A stretch of 11,572 bases of DNA. It comes from Methylotetracoccus sp. (lineage in GTDB: Bacteria > Pseudomonadota > Gammaproteobacteria > Methylococcales > Methylococcaceae). Below the pieces are notes generated by a model. The model was not told the origin of the DNA and did no database searches. It was given only the letters and a program-made list of their open reading frames with translations. The translations under genes and the position numbers were made by a program. Below, piece by piece: positions 1 to 7,445 of the stretch (position 1 is the first letter of the stretch; each line of letters starts with the position of its first letter). Location: the NCBI GenBank assembly GCA_025458755.1, contig JALORT010000076.1, positions 1 to 11,572 on the forward strand, written 5' to 3'.

Positions 1-2
1 TT

Positions 3-146
3 GCCAACCAGGGCTGGAAGCAGGCGTTGAAGGACAACCCTGCGCTGCGCCAAGGCCTGAATGTCGCGGATGGCGAGGTCACTTATCGCGGCGTTGCCGA
101 TGCCTTTGGGCTGGATTACCAGCCGGCCGAGAAGTTGCTCGGATGA
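3..146 (+). CDS. ald: Alanine dehydrogenase, C-terminal fragment (5' end outside window)
   Basis: Only the last 47 codons are inside the window, ending at a TGA at 144-146. The peptide reads ANQGWKQALKDNPALRQ, then GLNVADGEVTYRGVADAFGL and ends in AEKLLG. The GLNV..G.VTY..VA.A.GL pattern is the typical tail of NAD-dependent alanine dehydrogenases, which interconvert L-alanine with pyruvate and ammonia in the cytoplasm. The catalytic and nucleotide-binding parts lie to the left of the window, so their integrity cannot be judged. No clear terminator follows; the 103 bases to the convergent dsbB stop codon hold no T-tract hairpin. The family call rests on recall of the conserved tail and is fairly secure; nicotinamide nucleotide transhydrogenase alpha subunit is related but normally ends differently. 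Confidence 0.85.
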   Translation, partial: ANQGWKQALKDNPALRQGLNVADGEVTYRGVADAFGLDYQPAEKLLG

Positions 147-249
147 GCGTGGCTGACCGTGTGGAAAAAACGACGCGGGCGGGGCGGGAGGCGCACAGGC
201 GGTCCGGCGCCGCTCGATCCGGTTCAGCGCGCTGTGCCGAGTGGTGTAT

Positions 250-783
250 CTAGCGTGCCGGTTCCCGCGCCAAGGCGAACTGTAAGATGCCGAGCGCGGT
301 GAGTCCGGCGTAGCCGAGGGCGACCCAGAAAGGCATGCTCAGTCCGAACATCGACCAGACGATTTGTGTGCAGTCACCGGTCCCGGTCAGAAACAGGCGG
401 ATGGCCTCATAAAGTTCCATGTGTTCAATGATGTAAGCTGCTCCCGGTCCGCAGTCGGCCAGTTCGTCGTGAGGCAGCATCTGGATCACGAAGTGGTAGA
501 CGGCGACGCCCATGCCCAGCAAGGTCGTGACAAGCCCGACGCTGGCATAAACGCGCACGCCGCGCCGGCTCGGATTGTGGATCGCGCCGGCCAGGAAAAT
601 CGCTCCTGCACCGATCAAAATCAGCCGTTGGGTGATGCAGAGCGGACACGGTTCCAGTTTCAGGACGAACTGGAAGTACATGGCCGTCAGTTCCATGCCG
701 ACGCAGGCCAAAAAACCCACGACGAACCACTGTCGGTGCGATAACTTGCGGGGCCAGCCCATCGATCTCGCGATCGAGGTCAT
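250..783 (-). CDS. dsbB: Disulfide bond formation protein B (DsbB)
   Basis: A 177-residue inner-membrane quinone reductase that reoxidises periplasmic DsbA and passes electrons to ubiquinone or menaquinone. Four hydrophobic segments are visible (about residues 18-38, 52-68, 79-101 and 146-171). The first periplasmic loop carries CPLC (Cys46, Cys49), followed by Arg53 at the place of the quinone-site arginine of E. coli DsbB. The second periplasmic loop holds the other redox pair, Cys111 (ADCGPG) and Cys138 (GDCTQ). All four catalytic cysteines are therefore present and the length matches the family (about 170-180). The ATG at 783 is preceded by a strong GGAGG ribosome site. No dsbA is visible nearby. 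The gene converges with ald, and the next minus-strand gene upstream ends 322 bases away, so it is probably transcribed alone. Confidence 0.95.
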   Translation of the reverse strand: MTSIARSMGWPRKLSHRQWFVVGFLACVGMELTAMYFQFVLKLEPCPLCITQRLILIGAGAIFLAGAIHNPSRRGVRVYASVGLVTTLLGMGVAVYHFVIQMLPHDELADCGPGAAYIIEHMELYEAIRLFLTGTGDCTQIVWSMFGLSMPFWVALGYAGLTALGILQFALAREPAR

Positions 784-1105
784 TGCTCAATCCTCCGTAG
801 GCACTGTGCTTACTGTTGAAATTGTAACAACTCTGCAGACGCATGGCGGCTGCCGGCCGAGTGCCACCCAGCAGGCTGTTGCGGTCGGCAGTGGCTAGGG
901 CCGAGCTGTACTCCAGGACCTCTGAGTCATCGCTGCGGCTTGACGGGCGGGTATGGTCAGGAATCCGCTGCTCGGGCAACGAGGGGCGGGCCGAGAGTCG
1001 AACACCGCTGGTTGAGTTCAGGTTTGCTGAAGCTCTGAATCGGCGATCGCATCGCCGCGGCGACCCCGCCAGGGGGATCGCTTGCGGCTGTCTTTCTCGT
1101 TGTGC
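784..1105. other. Intergenic region upstream of dsbB, no gene seen
   Basis: This stretch of 322 bases lies between the dsbB start and the stop of the repeat protein, both on the minus strand. It contains the dsbB ribosome site (GGAGG, minus strand, just upstream of 783). On the minus strand a TACAAT at 836-831 could serve as a -10 element, but no convincing -35 sits 16-18 bases upstream, so the dsbB promoter is not fixed. Open frames crossing the region have no recognisable protein character. No tRNA fold or repeat was found. Confidence 0.5.
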
Positions 1106-1525
1106 TTACTGACTCTCGATCGCCTTCAGGTACCGGGCCACTCCCGACTCTCTGGTCGGCGCGGGGATGCTCTGGAGCAGCTTCTCGAAGGTGACCTCCG
1201 AAGCGCGTGCGGTCTGGGCGGCAAGTATGCTGTTGATGTAGCGGGCGACGCCGGTCTCGGGCTTCGCCGGCGGCTTCAGCGACTTCAAGTATCGGGTCAC
1301 GCCGGTTTCGACCGGAGGCGGCGGGAGACTTCTCAGGTACCGGGCAACGCCCGTCTCGCCCGGGTTGTCGCTCTGAGCGACGGTTGCTTCCGCTGGGCTT
1401 GGGCTTGGCTGGGCCAGTGCTGGTGCCGATGCTGGTGCCGATGCTGGTGTGGCCTTCTTCGTGTTCCAGAAAATGAAGCCGGCCACGCCGAGAACGATCA
1501 ATGCGATGAAGAGTATGTCTGACAT
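1106..1525 (-). CDS. Membrane-anchored protein with repeated GVARYL motifs, unknown function
   Basis: A 139-residue protein if it starts at the ATG at 1525, chosen because Met there is followed directly by a hydrophobic segment (residues 4-20, ending FWNTKK). Upstream in-frame starts at 1576 (ATG) and 1651 (TTG) add a basic stretch and overlap the hairpin at 1589-1624, so they are less likely. The ribosome site is weak. After the membrane segment comes an Ala/Pro linker (about 25-50), then four clear copies of a short motif: ETGVARYLRSL (57-67), ETGVTRYLKSL (73-83), ETGVARYINSI (90-100) and ESGVARYLKAI (126-136). TFEKLLQSI (112-120) looks like a decayed fifth copy. Proline-rich spacers separate the first copies. 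Each copy could form a short amphipathic basic helix. The single N-terminal segment suggests an inner-membrane anchor, orientation uncertain. I do not recognise the family. A multivalent docking or membrane-surface role is only a guess. Confidence 0.8.
   Translation of the reverse strand: MSDILFIALIVLGVAGFIFWNTKKATPASAPASAPALAQPSPSPAEATVAQSDNPGETGVARYLRSLPPPPVETGVTRYLKSLKPPAKPETGVARYINSILAAQTARASEVTFEKLLQSIPAPTRESGVARYLKAIESQ
1419..1449. repeat. 12-bp tandem repeat encoding Ala/Pro linker
   Basis: The unit GCTGGTGCCGAT occurs twice in tandem (1419-1430, 1431-1442) with a partial third copy (1443-1449). On the coding (minus) strand it encodes the repeated PASA residues in the linker of the GVARYL-repeat protein. 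Because the unit is a multiple of three, copy-number changes by slippage would lengthen or shorten the linker without breaking the frame. Confidence 0.85.
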
Positions 1526-1588
1526 GGATTCTTTGGGTTTCGGGTAGTAGACGTGAAAATTCCCTTCTCGCTTCATGGAAGGGATTGG

Positions 1589-1624
1589 AAAAAAACTGCG
1601 CGCTTTGGCGCGCTGCGCGCGCAG
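1589..1624 (-). terminator. GC-rich hairpin plus T7 run, minus strand, in leader of the repeat protein
   Basis: Read on the minus strand, CTGCGCGC (1624-1617) can pair with GCGCGCAG (1603-1596), and the T run at 1595-1589 follows at once. An alternative fold pairs GCGCGC (1613-1608) with GCGCGC (1603-1598) around the loop CAAA. Either is a textbook shape for a factor-independent terminator. It lies 64 bases upstream of the repeat-protein start, and no minus-strand gene ends just before it, because the next gene to the right (def) runs the other way. It may be an attenuator in the leader of the repeat protein, or a stop for antisense transcription. Confidence 0.55.
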
Positions 1625-1779
1625 AATGCGCTCCTGCTCTGAGCTTGTCAACCGCGAGGGCTTCGCTGGGCCGATCTTCTCTCATAGGCCCGGTCTTACC
1701 GGAAAGCGGTCAACGGGTGCTGCGTGATCGGGATCGGGTATCATGGCAGTCTGCCGTGACGCCGATCAGACCCCATTCC

Positions 1780-2394
1780 ATGAGTGTGCTGCCAGATTCG
1801 ATTCTGAAGATCCGACAGGTGGGCGAGAGGTGCTTGCGGTCGCCGGCGCGGCCGGTCGCGCCGAAGGACCTGTCGAGCGCCGAGATTCAGGCGCTGATCG
1901 AAATGATGCGCGAGACGATGCGCGATGCACCCGGTGTCGGTCTCGCCGCGCCGCAGGTGGGGGTGGATCTCAGGATCGCCGTGATCGAGGACCGCGCGGA
2001 GTATCAGCGCGACCTGACGCCGGACCGGTTGGCCGACCGGGGCCGTGAACCGGTGCCGTTCCATGTACTGATCAACCCGACACTGACCGTGACCGACCCG
2101 ACACCGCAGCGTCATTTCGAAGGTTGTCTCAGCGTCGCCGGGTACACCGCAGTGACGCCCCGTGCCGCCGCCGTTCAGGTCAATGCCCTGAACGAAAAGG
2201 GAGAATCGCTTGAGATCCGCACGGGCGGCTGGTACGCCCGCATCCTTCAGCACGAAATCGATCACTTGAGCGGCCGCTTGTATCTGGACACCATGCTGCC
2301 GAGTACATTCATGACGTCCGCCAACTTTCAACGGTACTGGGCGGCCTGCCCGACCGAGGAGGTCTGCCGCGTCTTGGGGGCGGTACCGCATTGA
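1780..2394 (+). CDS. def: Peptide deformylase
   Basis: A 204-residue metal-dependent enzyme that removes the formyl group from the N-terminal methionine of new proteins in the cytoplasm. All three family motifs are intact: GVGLAAPQVG (52-61, Gln59), EGCLSV (114-119, metal ligand Cys116) and QHEIDHL (157-163, metal ligands His158 and His162, catalytic Glu159). A charged insert (about 70-92) precedes PFHVLINP, and the tail continues past motif 3 with an aromatic segment (ANFQRYW). This layout recalls the eukaryotic-organelle-like (PDF1A-type) bacterial deformylases rather than the short E. coli enzyme, so it may be a second copy. The frame is open back to 1585, but conservation begins near MSVLPDSILKI, so the ATG at 1780 is chosen even though no clear ribosome site precedes it. 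No fmt gene is adjacent. It converges with lgt. Confidence 0.93.
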   Translation: MSVLPDSILKIRQVGERCLRSPARPVAPKDLSSAEIQALIEMMRETMRDAPGVGLAAPQVGVDLRIAVIEDRAEYQRDLTPDRLADRGREPVPFHVLINPTLTVTDPTPQRHFEGCLSVAGYTAVTPRAAAVQVNALNEKGESLEIRTGGWYARILQHEIDHLSGRLYLDTMLPSTFMTSANFQRYWAACPTEEVCRVLGAVPH

Positions 2395-2608
2395 TAACCA
2401 CCCGCCGCGAAAAATGGGTGACAGCCGGCGTGCGGTCGTCCGTCTGATGTTCTCCGCGTCGACGCCACGGCTCGGCGCGCTGGAACGATCAGACGAGAAC
2501 GGAAGGCCCTGATCTCTGTGCCTCGGATTCCTGTGGTTTTGCCATCATGCTTGATGAATCCCGCCGGCTCCAGCAAAGACCGCCACACACTGCGGTACCC
2601 CCTGAAAC

Positions 2609-3463
2609 TCACCTGAGCCAGCGCGACTCCGAACGGGGTGCGTCCGCTCCACGGTCCTGGTACTCCCGAGAGTTCCGGCACACTTCGGACCGTATTGCAT
2701 GCACCACCAGAAAAATGCCGGTCATGACGGCGGGTAGGCTCAGCCACTGGCCCAAGGTCCACGACCAGCCGGACTCGAATGAGGTCTGGTGTTCTTTGAA
2801 GAACTCGAGCACGAAGCGGGACCCGAAGACCAGGATGAAGAAGCTTCCGAACAGGTAGCCCTCCGGAATCCTGCCGTGACGCGCCCGGTAATACCCGAAC
2901 TGCACCAGGAAAATCACCAGATAACACAGCGCTTCGTAAAGTTGCACCGGATGCCGCGGGATGTCGTCGATGCGGGCGAACACCACCCCCCAAGGCACGT
3001 CGGCGGGCCGGCCGAGAATTTCCGAATTGAGGAAATTGCCGATGCGAATCAGGCATCCGGACAGCGGAACAGAAAGGCCGATGCGGTCGCAGATCCACAG
3101 GAAACCCTGGTCCGGCTTGGTTCGGGAGTAGATCCAGACCGCCACCAGGATGCCGAGCACCGCACCATGACTGGCCAGGCCGCCTTCCCAGACCGCTGCG
3201 ATCTTCCAGGGATGCCTCAGGTAATACCCCGGATCGTAGAACAGCACATGCGCGAGCCGTGCACCGATCAGCGTGCCGCCGATCACCACGAGCACCAGGT
3301 CGTAGACATCGTGCGGCGGCCTGCCCTCCAGCCGGTACATCCACCGGAAGATGAAAATGCCGTAGAAGAAGGTTGACGCGAAAAACAGCCCGTACCAGTG
3401 AACGGGCCAGTGGATCGCGCCGATGGCAAGTGTGAAGGCCACGGGGGAAAACGTCCAAGTCAT
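2609..3463 (-). CDS. lgt: Prolipoprotein diacylglyceryl transferase
   Basis: A 284-residue inner-membrane enzyme that transfers diacylglycerol from phosphatidylglycerol to the lipobox cysteine of prolipoproteins, the first step of lipoprotein maturation. Several hydrophobic segments span the chain. Key residues can be placed: Tyr24 in HWYGL, His99 in GGLASHGAVLG, the signature RIGNFLNSEILG (140-151, with Arg140, Asn146 and Glu148), PRHPVQLYEAL (169-179) and Arg216 in GSRFVLEFF. The ATG at 3463 has a GAGGT ribosome site. The HGA variant and the PRHP.QLYEA wording remind me of Bacteroidetes-type Lgt rather than the SFHGG form of E. coli; that is recall, not a computed result. It lies 136 bases downstream of the DUF4340 gene on the same strand and could be read through from that operon or have its own promoter. 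Confidence 0.95.
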   Translation of the reverse strand: MTWTFSPVAFTLAIGAIHWPVHWYGLFFASTFFYGIFIFRWMYRLEGRPPHDVYDLVLVVIGGTLIGARLAHVLFYDPGYYLRHPWKIAAVWEGGLASHGAVLGILVAVWIYSRTKPDQGFLWICDRIGLSVPLSGCLIRIGNFLNSEILGRPADVPWGVVFARIDDIPRHPVQLYEALCYLVIFLVQFGYYRARHGRIPEGYLFGSFFILVFGSRFVLEFFKEHQTSFESGWSWTLGQWLSLPAVMTGIFLVVHAIRSEVCRNSREYQDRGADAPRSESRWLR

Positions 3464-3599
3464 GCCCGACCTCGAACGATTTCATCGTAAATACAGCGCG
3501 CGGCGTCCCGCCGGCGAGACTGCAAGGGGTTAATGATGGCGGGGGGCTGCCCTCATTTATGCCGCCCGCCGCTCAACGCGCTTCCTTTCGTCGTTCTCC

Positions 3600-4817
3600 T
3601 CAGTTGCTTCGCGTTGCCTTCTTGCCGCCGGCCTTACTGCGTTCCTGCGGTTTCAGCAGATCCTCGACTGATTGGTCCAGTGAGCGGAAGGTATGCGCGG
3701 GTAACGTGAAGGTCCATCCGACAAAGCGCTGTTTCAATGGGGCCAGCTCCGACTCGAGTGCAGCAAGGCGTTGCTCGCGGTCTTTCACCGGGTCGCTCAC
3801 CGCCAGGGGCGGAGGCTCGGTGGGTCTTGGCGTTTCTGAAGATGCCTCCTTGGACTGCTTCGCCTCATGGTCGGTCTTCGCTTTCGCTTGTTCGGACTGG
3901 ATGTACGCTTCGGCCAGTGCTGGATCGACGCCGGCCTCGAAGCGGCCTAAGTGCTTGTCGCCTTGTTTCCATGCCGTGATCGCGACGACGAGTCCGTCGA
4001 ATGTCGTGAAGCGCGCGCGGTAGGTCTTGCCGTCTGCAGGAGGTTCGGCGTCACGGGCTGGCTGGACGTCTTCCAGCCGCAGTCCTGACAGCACGGCGCC
4101 GAGACCGTTGGCCGCGGATTCCGACAGGAGTTCCCGCCCCTTCGGGATGTCGGCGACGTTGAAGTTGGCGTCTCCGGCCTGTTTGAACAGACGCAGGGTC
4201 TTGCCGTCGGGTCGGTGCAGCACGACTTCCTTGATGCGGCCGGGGGCGATGTCGGCGAGATTACGTTCAAGCCACACGGCGGGCTCCTTGACCAGCGACA
4301 ACGTGCTTTCGGTCAGCCAGCTTTGACGGTCGTCGGGGCGGCGTATGAACGTCCCGTCGCCGCGGGCGCTCGCTTTGCCGATGATGACCTGAACGGGTTG
4401 AGCGAGCCCGCCCACCTTCAGCAGCAGGCCTTGGGCATCGGGCTGACTGATGTCTTCGACGCCGAGTTCCGCATAGCGCTGCTCGTTCGCGGTTTTCTTC
4501 TCCCGCAGCCGAACCTCGGCGAGCCTGAGCAGCAGCGGCCGCACTTGTCCGAGGTCGGCTGGGTAACCGCTTCTTTCCCTCAGCACCCACCCCTGATCGG
4601 CGCGTTCGACGGTCACTAGCGACGTATTCCCTGCGCCGACGATCGTCAGCCATTTAATCTCGTTGATGTGGTCGCGCAGTTCCGGAAACGCGTAGGGGGC
4701 TCTCTCCGCGATCTCGATTACGGGCTTCCGCGCCGAGGTGATCACGACCGCCGCAACGATGGCCAGCAGGGTGGCCGTACCCAATCCGACAACGGTTCTG
4801 GAATTCATATGGTTCAT
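3600..4817 (-). CDS. DUF4340 domain-containing protein, auxiliary to Gld-type ABC transporter
   Basis: A 405-residue protein with one N-terminal membrane segment (about 10-27), followed by a large, presumably extracytoplasmic, domain. Visible features include WVLRERSGYPAD near residues 76-87, a DGTFIRR stretch and WLERNLADI near 182-190, the wording I associate with DUF4340 proteins that follow GldG-family genes. A low-complexity segment rich in Lys, Glu and Pro (about 310-345) precedes a short helical stretch and a WTFTLPAH motif near the C-terminus. The ATG at 4817 has a GAGGA ribosome site about ten bases upstream; an in-frame ATG at 4808 is an alternative. It begins 12 bases after the GldG stop, so it is the last gene of the transporter operon. 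The molecular function is unknown; by context it works with the ABC complex at the membrane. Confidence 0.85.
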   Translation of the reverse strand: MNHMNSRTVVGLGTATLLAIVAAVVITSARKPVIEIAERAPYAFPELRDHINEIKWLTIVGAGNTSLVTVERADQGWVLRERSGYPADLGQVRPLLLRLAEVRLREKKTANEQRYAELGVEDISQPDAQGLLLKVGGLAQPVQVIIGKASARGDGTFIRRPDDRQSWLTESTLSLVKEPAVWLERNLADIAPGRIKEVVLHRPDGKTLRLFKQAGDANFNVADIPKGRELLSESAANGLGAVLSGLRLEDVQPARDAEPPADGKTYRARFTTFDGLVVAITAWKQGDKHLGRFEAGVDPALAEAYIQSEQAKAKTDHEAKQSKEASSETPRPTEPPPLAVSDPVKDREQRLAALESELAPLKQRFVGWTFTLPAHTFRSLDQSVEDLLKPQERSKAGGKKATRSN

Positions 4818-4829
4818 CGGCAGCTATCC

Positions 4830-6698
4830 TCAAGCGGTGCGGCGTTTCGTTTTCCACCACACAAAACCCAGCGCGCCCAGCGTCAGCAGGATCGGGACCA
4901 GGGCGATGTTCAGGAACTTGAGCCGGGACCCCAGCGCCTCGATGTCGGCGTCGAGCTGGCGTCGGACCTCACGCAATTCCTTGCGGATTTCGAGCTTGCG
5001 CTTGAGAAACTTCTCCAACTCGCTCTTTTGCTCGGTGCTCAGCACCTGGGCCTGATCCTGGCTTTTCGCGCTTTGTAGTTCGGTTAGCTTGCGTTCGGTT
5101 TCGGAAAGCTCCTGCTGCAACTCCTGTTCCTTGATGCGGAAGCGGTCGTCGGCCGCACGCTTGAGTTCTTCGACGGTGGTGAACGGACGCTGTGAAGTGG
5201 CGCGACCGCGGATCGAGATCAGGTCGGATGAACCGGTCAGATTGTCGACGGCGTTGATGAACAAGTCACCGTTGTTGGCGAACGCGTTCATGATCTTCTG
5301 GCCGAAAAAGTTCTGGATTCTGACCCAGAGCCGGTCGGTCAGCACATCGGTATCTGCGACCAACAGAATCTGCCCGTTCTCCTTGGCTTCGGAGAGGTGA
5401 CCCTCGCCCTTGCGCCCAGGGAAGGCCGTCTTGAATTTGCCCTCGAGACGGCCGGCGATGGTGTACCGCTCACCGGTCGCGGCGTAACCCTGGTACAGCG
5501 GGGACGGGTCAGGCAGAAACCGGATTTTCTCGCTCGGCACCGTCATTGCCTGGGCGCTACTTTGGATCAATGGCGTCAGTGTCGCGGTGCTGTCCTTAGA
5601 CAGTTGGAAATAGCCGGCAGTGGCGAGGTTGATCGTGTCCAGATTGGCGGTGAGGACATCACCGCGCGGCAGGTCGGTGCGATTGAAACCGAGAATCCCG
5701 GGGTGCCGGACCAGCGGCCCTCCCGGTGAGGTGCCGACCTGGAGGGCGTGTGCACGGTCGAGCACGACCTTGTCGGGGGCGAACTCCACCCCCCATGCCT
5801 TGAACAACGCGGGGAGATTCGATGATTTGTCGGCGAACATTGCGGCTTGGGGATGGCCCATATCACCGGCGGGGTCCAGTTCCGCGTTCGGATCGACGAA
5901 GATCAACAGATGTCCGCCGCGCAGCAGGAACTGATCGACCGCGTACTGAGCGTCTTCGCCGAGCTGTTTCGGATGGACCACGACGGCCACCGTGATGTCC
6001 TGCTCGATCGATTTCAGGCTGCTGCCCTCCAAGGTTCGGACGTCGAACAGTTGGGTCAGCTGCTGGTAGACTGCCCAGGGTTCCCGCATCTGACTCGTCG
6101 CCGGATCGAAACCGGCCGCCATGGGCAAACCCGAGAGAAAACCGACCACGGGTTTTTTCGGCGTCGCCAGATCATGAATCAGCTTGGCGACGTCATACTC
6201 CAGGAACGATTCCTTGCCCGGTTCGAAGAACGGGATGATGGCCTGGCCTTCGGTCGCGTTGGTGCCGACGAGGCCGAGAAAGATCTTCTCTCCCGAAGGG
6301 CCGAGCGGGACGCCCTGGATGCCCGCGGCCGCCGCGCGGTCCTCGGCTTCCGAGTAGGGCAGCGGATCGATGACCTCCAGTTGCACGTTGCCCTTGGCGC
6401 GGCCTGCCATCTCCTCGAGCAGTTCCCGAATCCGGTCGAAGTACAGGCGAAGGCTGCGTACATCCGCGCGGCTGCTGTCGGACGTCGCCTTGTCGGAAAA
6501 ATACAGACTCAAATGGATGGGTTCATCCAGTTTGCCGAGGATCGAGTTCGTTCCCTCGGACAAGGTGTACAGACGATTTTCGGTCAGGTCCAGACGGATG
6601 CCGCGGAACAGCAGGTTGCTCAGCAGCACCAACACCACGAAAAGGATGGCCAGCAGCGCCAGAGCGCTGCCGGAAAGGGCTTTGCGATTCAGTGTCAT
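4830..6698 (-). CDS. GldG family protein, ABC-transporter-associated
   Basis: A 622-residue protein with a membrane segment at each end (about 10-31 and 597-615), so most of it should lie outside the cytoplasm. The body starts with RLDLTENRLYTLSEGT, the typical opening of the GldG / ABC_transp_aux group, which continues with a Rossmann-like domain (VGFLSGLPMAAGF, LLIFVDPNAELDP). LLVADTDVLTDRLW and NAVDNLTGSSDLISIRGR near residues 450-500 are also typical. A long, charged, probable coiled coil fills about 515-594 before the C-terminal helix. The ATG at 6698 has a GAGGAGG ribosome site. GldG in Bacteroidetes is tied to gliding and type IX secretion, but homologues are common in non-gliding proteobacteria, where the substrate is unknown. 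It is sandwiched between the permease and the DUF4340 protein with 12-base gaps, which supports one complex. Confidence 0.9.
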   Translation of the reverse strand: MTLNRKALSGSALALLAILFVVLVLLSNLLFRGIRLDLTENRLYTLSEGTNSILGKLDEPIHLSLYFSDKATSDSSRADVRSLRLYFDRIRELLEEMAGRAKGNVQLEVIDPLPYSEAEDRAAAAGIQGVPLGPSGEKIFLGLVGTNATEGQAIIPFFEPGKESFLEYDVAKLIHDLATPKKPVVGFLSGLPMAAGFDPATSQMREPWAVYQQLTQLFDVRTLEGSSLKSIEQDITVAVVVHPKQLGEDAQYAVDQFLLRGGHLLIFVDPNAELDPAGDMGHPQAAMFADKSSNLPALFKAWGVEFAPDKVVLDRAHALQVGTSPGGPLVRHPGILGFNRTDLPRGDVLTANLDTINLATAGYFQLSKDSTATLTPLIQSSAQAMTVPSEKIRFLPDPSPLYQGYAATGERYTIAGRLEGKFKTAFPGRKGEGHLSEAKENGQILLVADTDVLTDRLWVRIQNFFGQKIMNAFANNGDLFINAVDNLTGSSDLISIRGRATSQRPFTTVEELKRAADDRFRIKEQELQQELSETERKLTELQSAKSQDQAQVLSTEQKSELEKFLKRKLEIRKELREVRRQLDADIEALGSRLKFLNIALVPILLTLGALGFVWWKTKRRTA

Positions 6699-6710
6699 TC
6701 GGTTCCCTCC

Positions 6711-7445
6711 TCAGTCGGCTTTTTTCAAGTCGATCACGACGGCGTTGGCGTACAACCAGAAGCCGATCGTCAGCGCAAAGTAGATCAGGTCTCTGAGATC
6801 GATCACGCCTTTCGAGATTGCAGCGAAGTGGGTCAGAAAGCTCAGGCCTGAAATCGCATCGACCACAACGTGCGGTGTAAAGGCCCGGAAAAAATCGAGC
6901 ACCAGCGGGTAGCCGGCCAGCAGAAACAGGAAACAGACCACGACCGTCAAGATGAAGGCGATCACCTGATTACGCGTTGCCGCGGAGATGCAGGCGCCGA
7001 TGGCGAGGAACGCCCCGGCCATCAGCAGGCTCCCCAGATAGCTGGTAAAGATTACGCCGTTATCAGGGTCGCCCAGGTAATTGACGGTGATCCAGATCGG
7101 GAAGGTCAGCACCAGCGCGATACCGATAAACGCCCAGGCCGCCAGGAATTTGCCGAGCACGGCCTGCCACATGGTGATCGGCAGAGTCAGCAGCAGTTCG
7201 ATCGTGCCGCTCTTGCGCTCCTCCGCCCACAGCCGCATCGCGACGGCTGGAACCAGAAAGAGATACAGCCAAGGGTGAAAGTTGAAGAACGGCTCCAGAT
7301 CCGCCTGGCCGCGCTCGTAAAAACCACCGATATAGAAGGTGAACGAGCCGGCCAACAACAGAAAGATCACGATGAAGACGTACGCGACGGGTGTAATGAA
7401 GTAGCTGCGCAGTTCGCGTCTGAACAGCACCAGAATCGGATTCAT
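6711..7445 (-). CDS. ABC transporter permease, GldF-like
   Basis: A 244-residue permease with about six hydrophobic segments (near 16-38, 59-75, 103-124, 138-158, 159-183 and 220-240). The N-terminal wording FRRELRSYFITPVAYVF and the segment MRLWAEERKSGTIELLLTLP are characteristic of the ABC-2 permeases paired with GldG. The latter is the conserved cytoplasmic coupling region. The ATG at 7445 overlaps the stop codon of the ATPase gene by four bases (ATGA) and has an AAGGGGG ribosome site, so translation is probably coupled. It should form the membrane channel with the upstream ATPase; if that ATPase is really broken, this permease would need another partner. The substrate is unknown. Confidence 0.92.
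   Translation of the reverse strand: MNPILVLFRRELRSYFITPVAYVFIVIFLLLAGSFTFYIGGFYERGQADLEPFFNFHPWLYLFLVPAVAMRLWAEERKSGTIELLLTLPITMWQAVLGKFLAAWAFIGIALVLTFPIWITVNYLGDPDNGVIFTSYLGSLLMAGAFLAIGACISAATRNQVIAFILTVVVCFLFLLAGYPLVLDFFRAFTPHVVVDAISGLSFLTHFAAISKGVIDLRDLIYFALTIGFWLYANAVVIDLKKAD

Noticed and set aside
990..1030. GTTCGA on the minus strand, like a tRNA T-loop
   Set aside because: The flanking bases do not pair as a T stem and no acceptor or anticodon stem fits around it.
1526..1651. Longer N-terminus of the GVARYL-repeat protein from TTG 1651 or ATG 1576
   Set aside because: It would put a charged stretch before the membrane segment, needs translation through the hairpin, and has no ribosome site at the right distance.
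2395..2440. CACCC...GGGTG stem between def and lgt
   Set aside because: Only five pairs with a large loop and no T run on either strand; not supported as a terminator.
2328..3485. Long minus-strand frame (385 codons) overlapping lgt
   Set aside because: It is rich in Arg, Pro and Gly without domain character and runs out of frame over lgt, which has full family motifs and a good ribosome site.
5847..6851. Plus-strand frame of 334 codons opposite the GldG gene
   Set aside because: It is antisense to a well-conserved coding region and rich in Gln, His and Arg, as expected for the reverse strand of GC-rich coding DNA.
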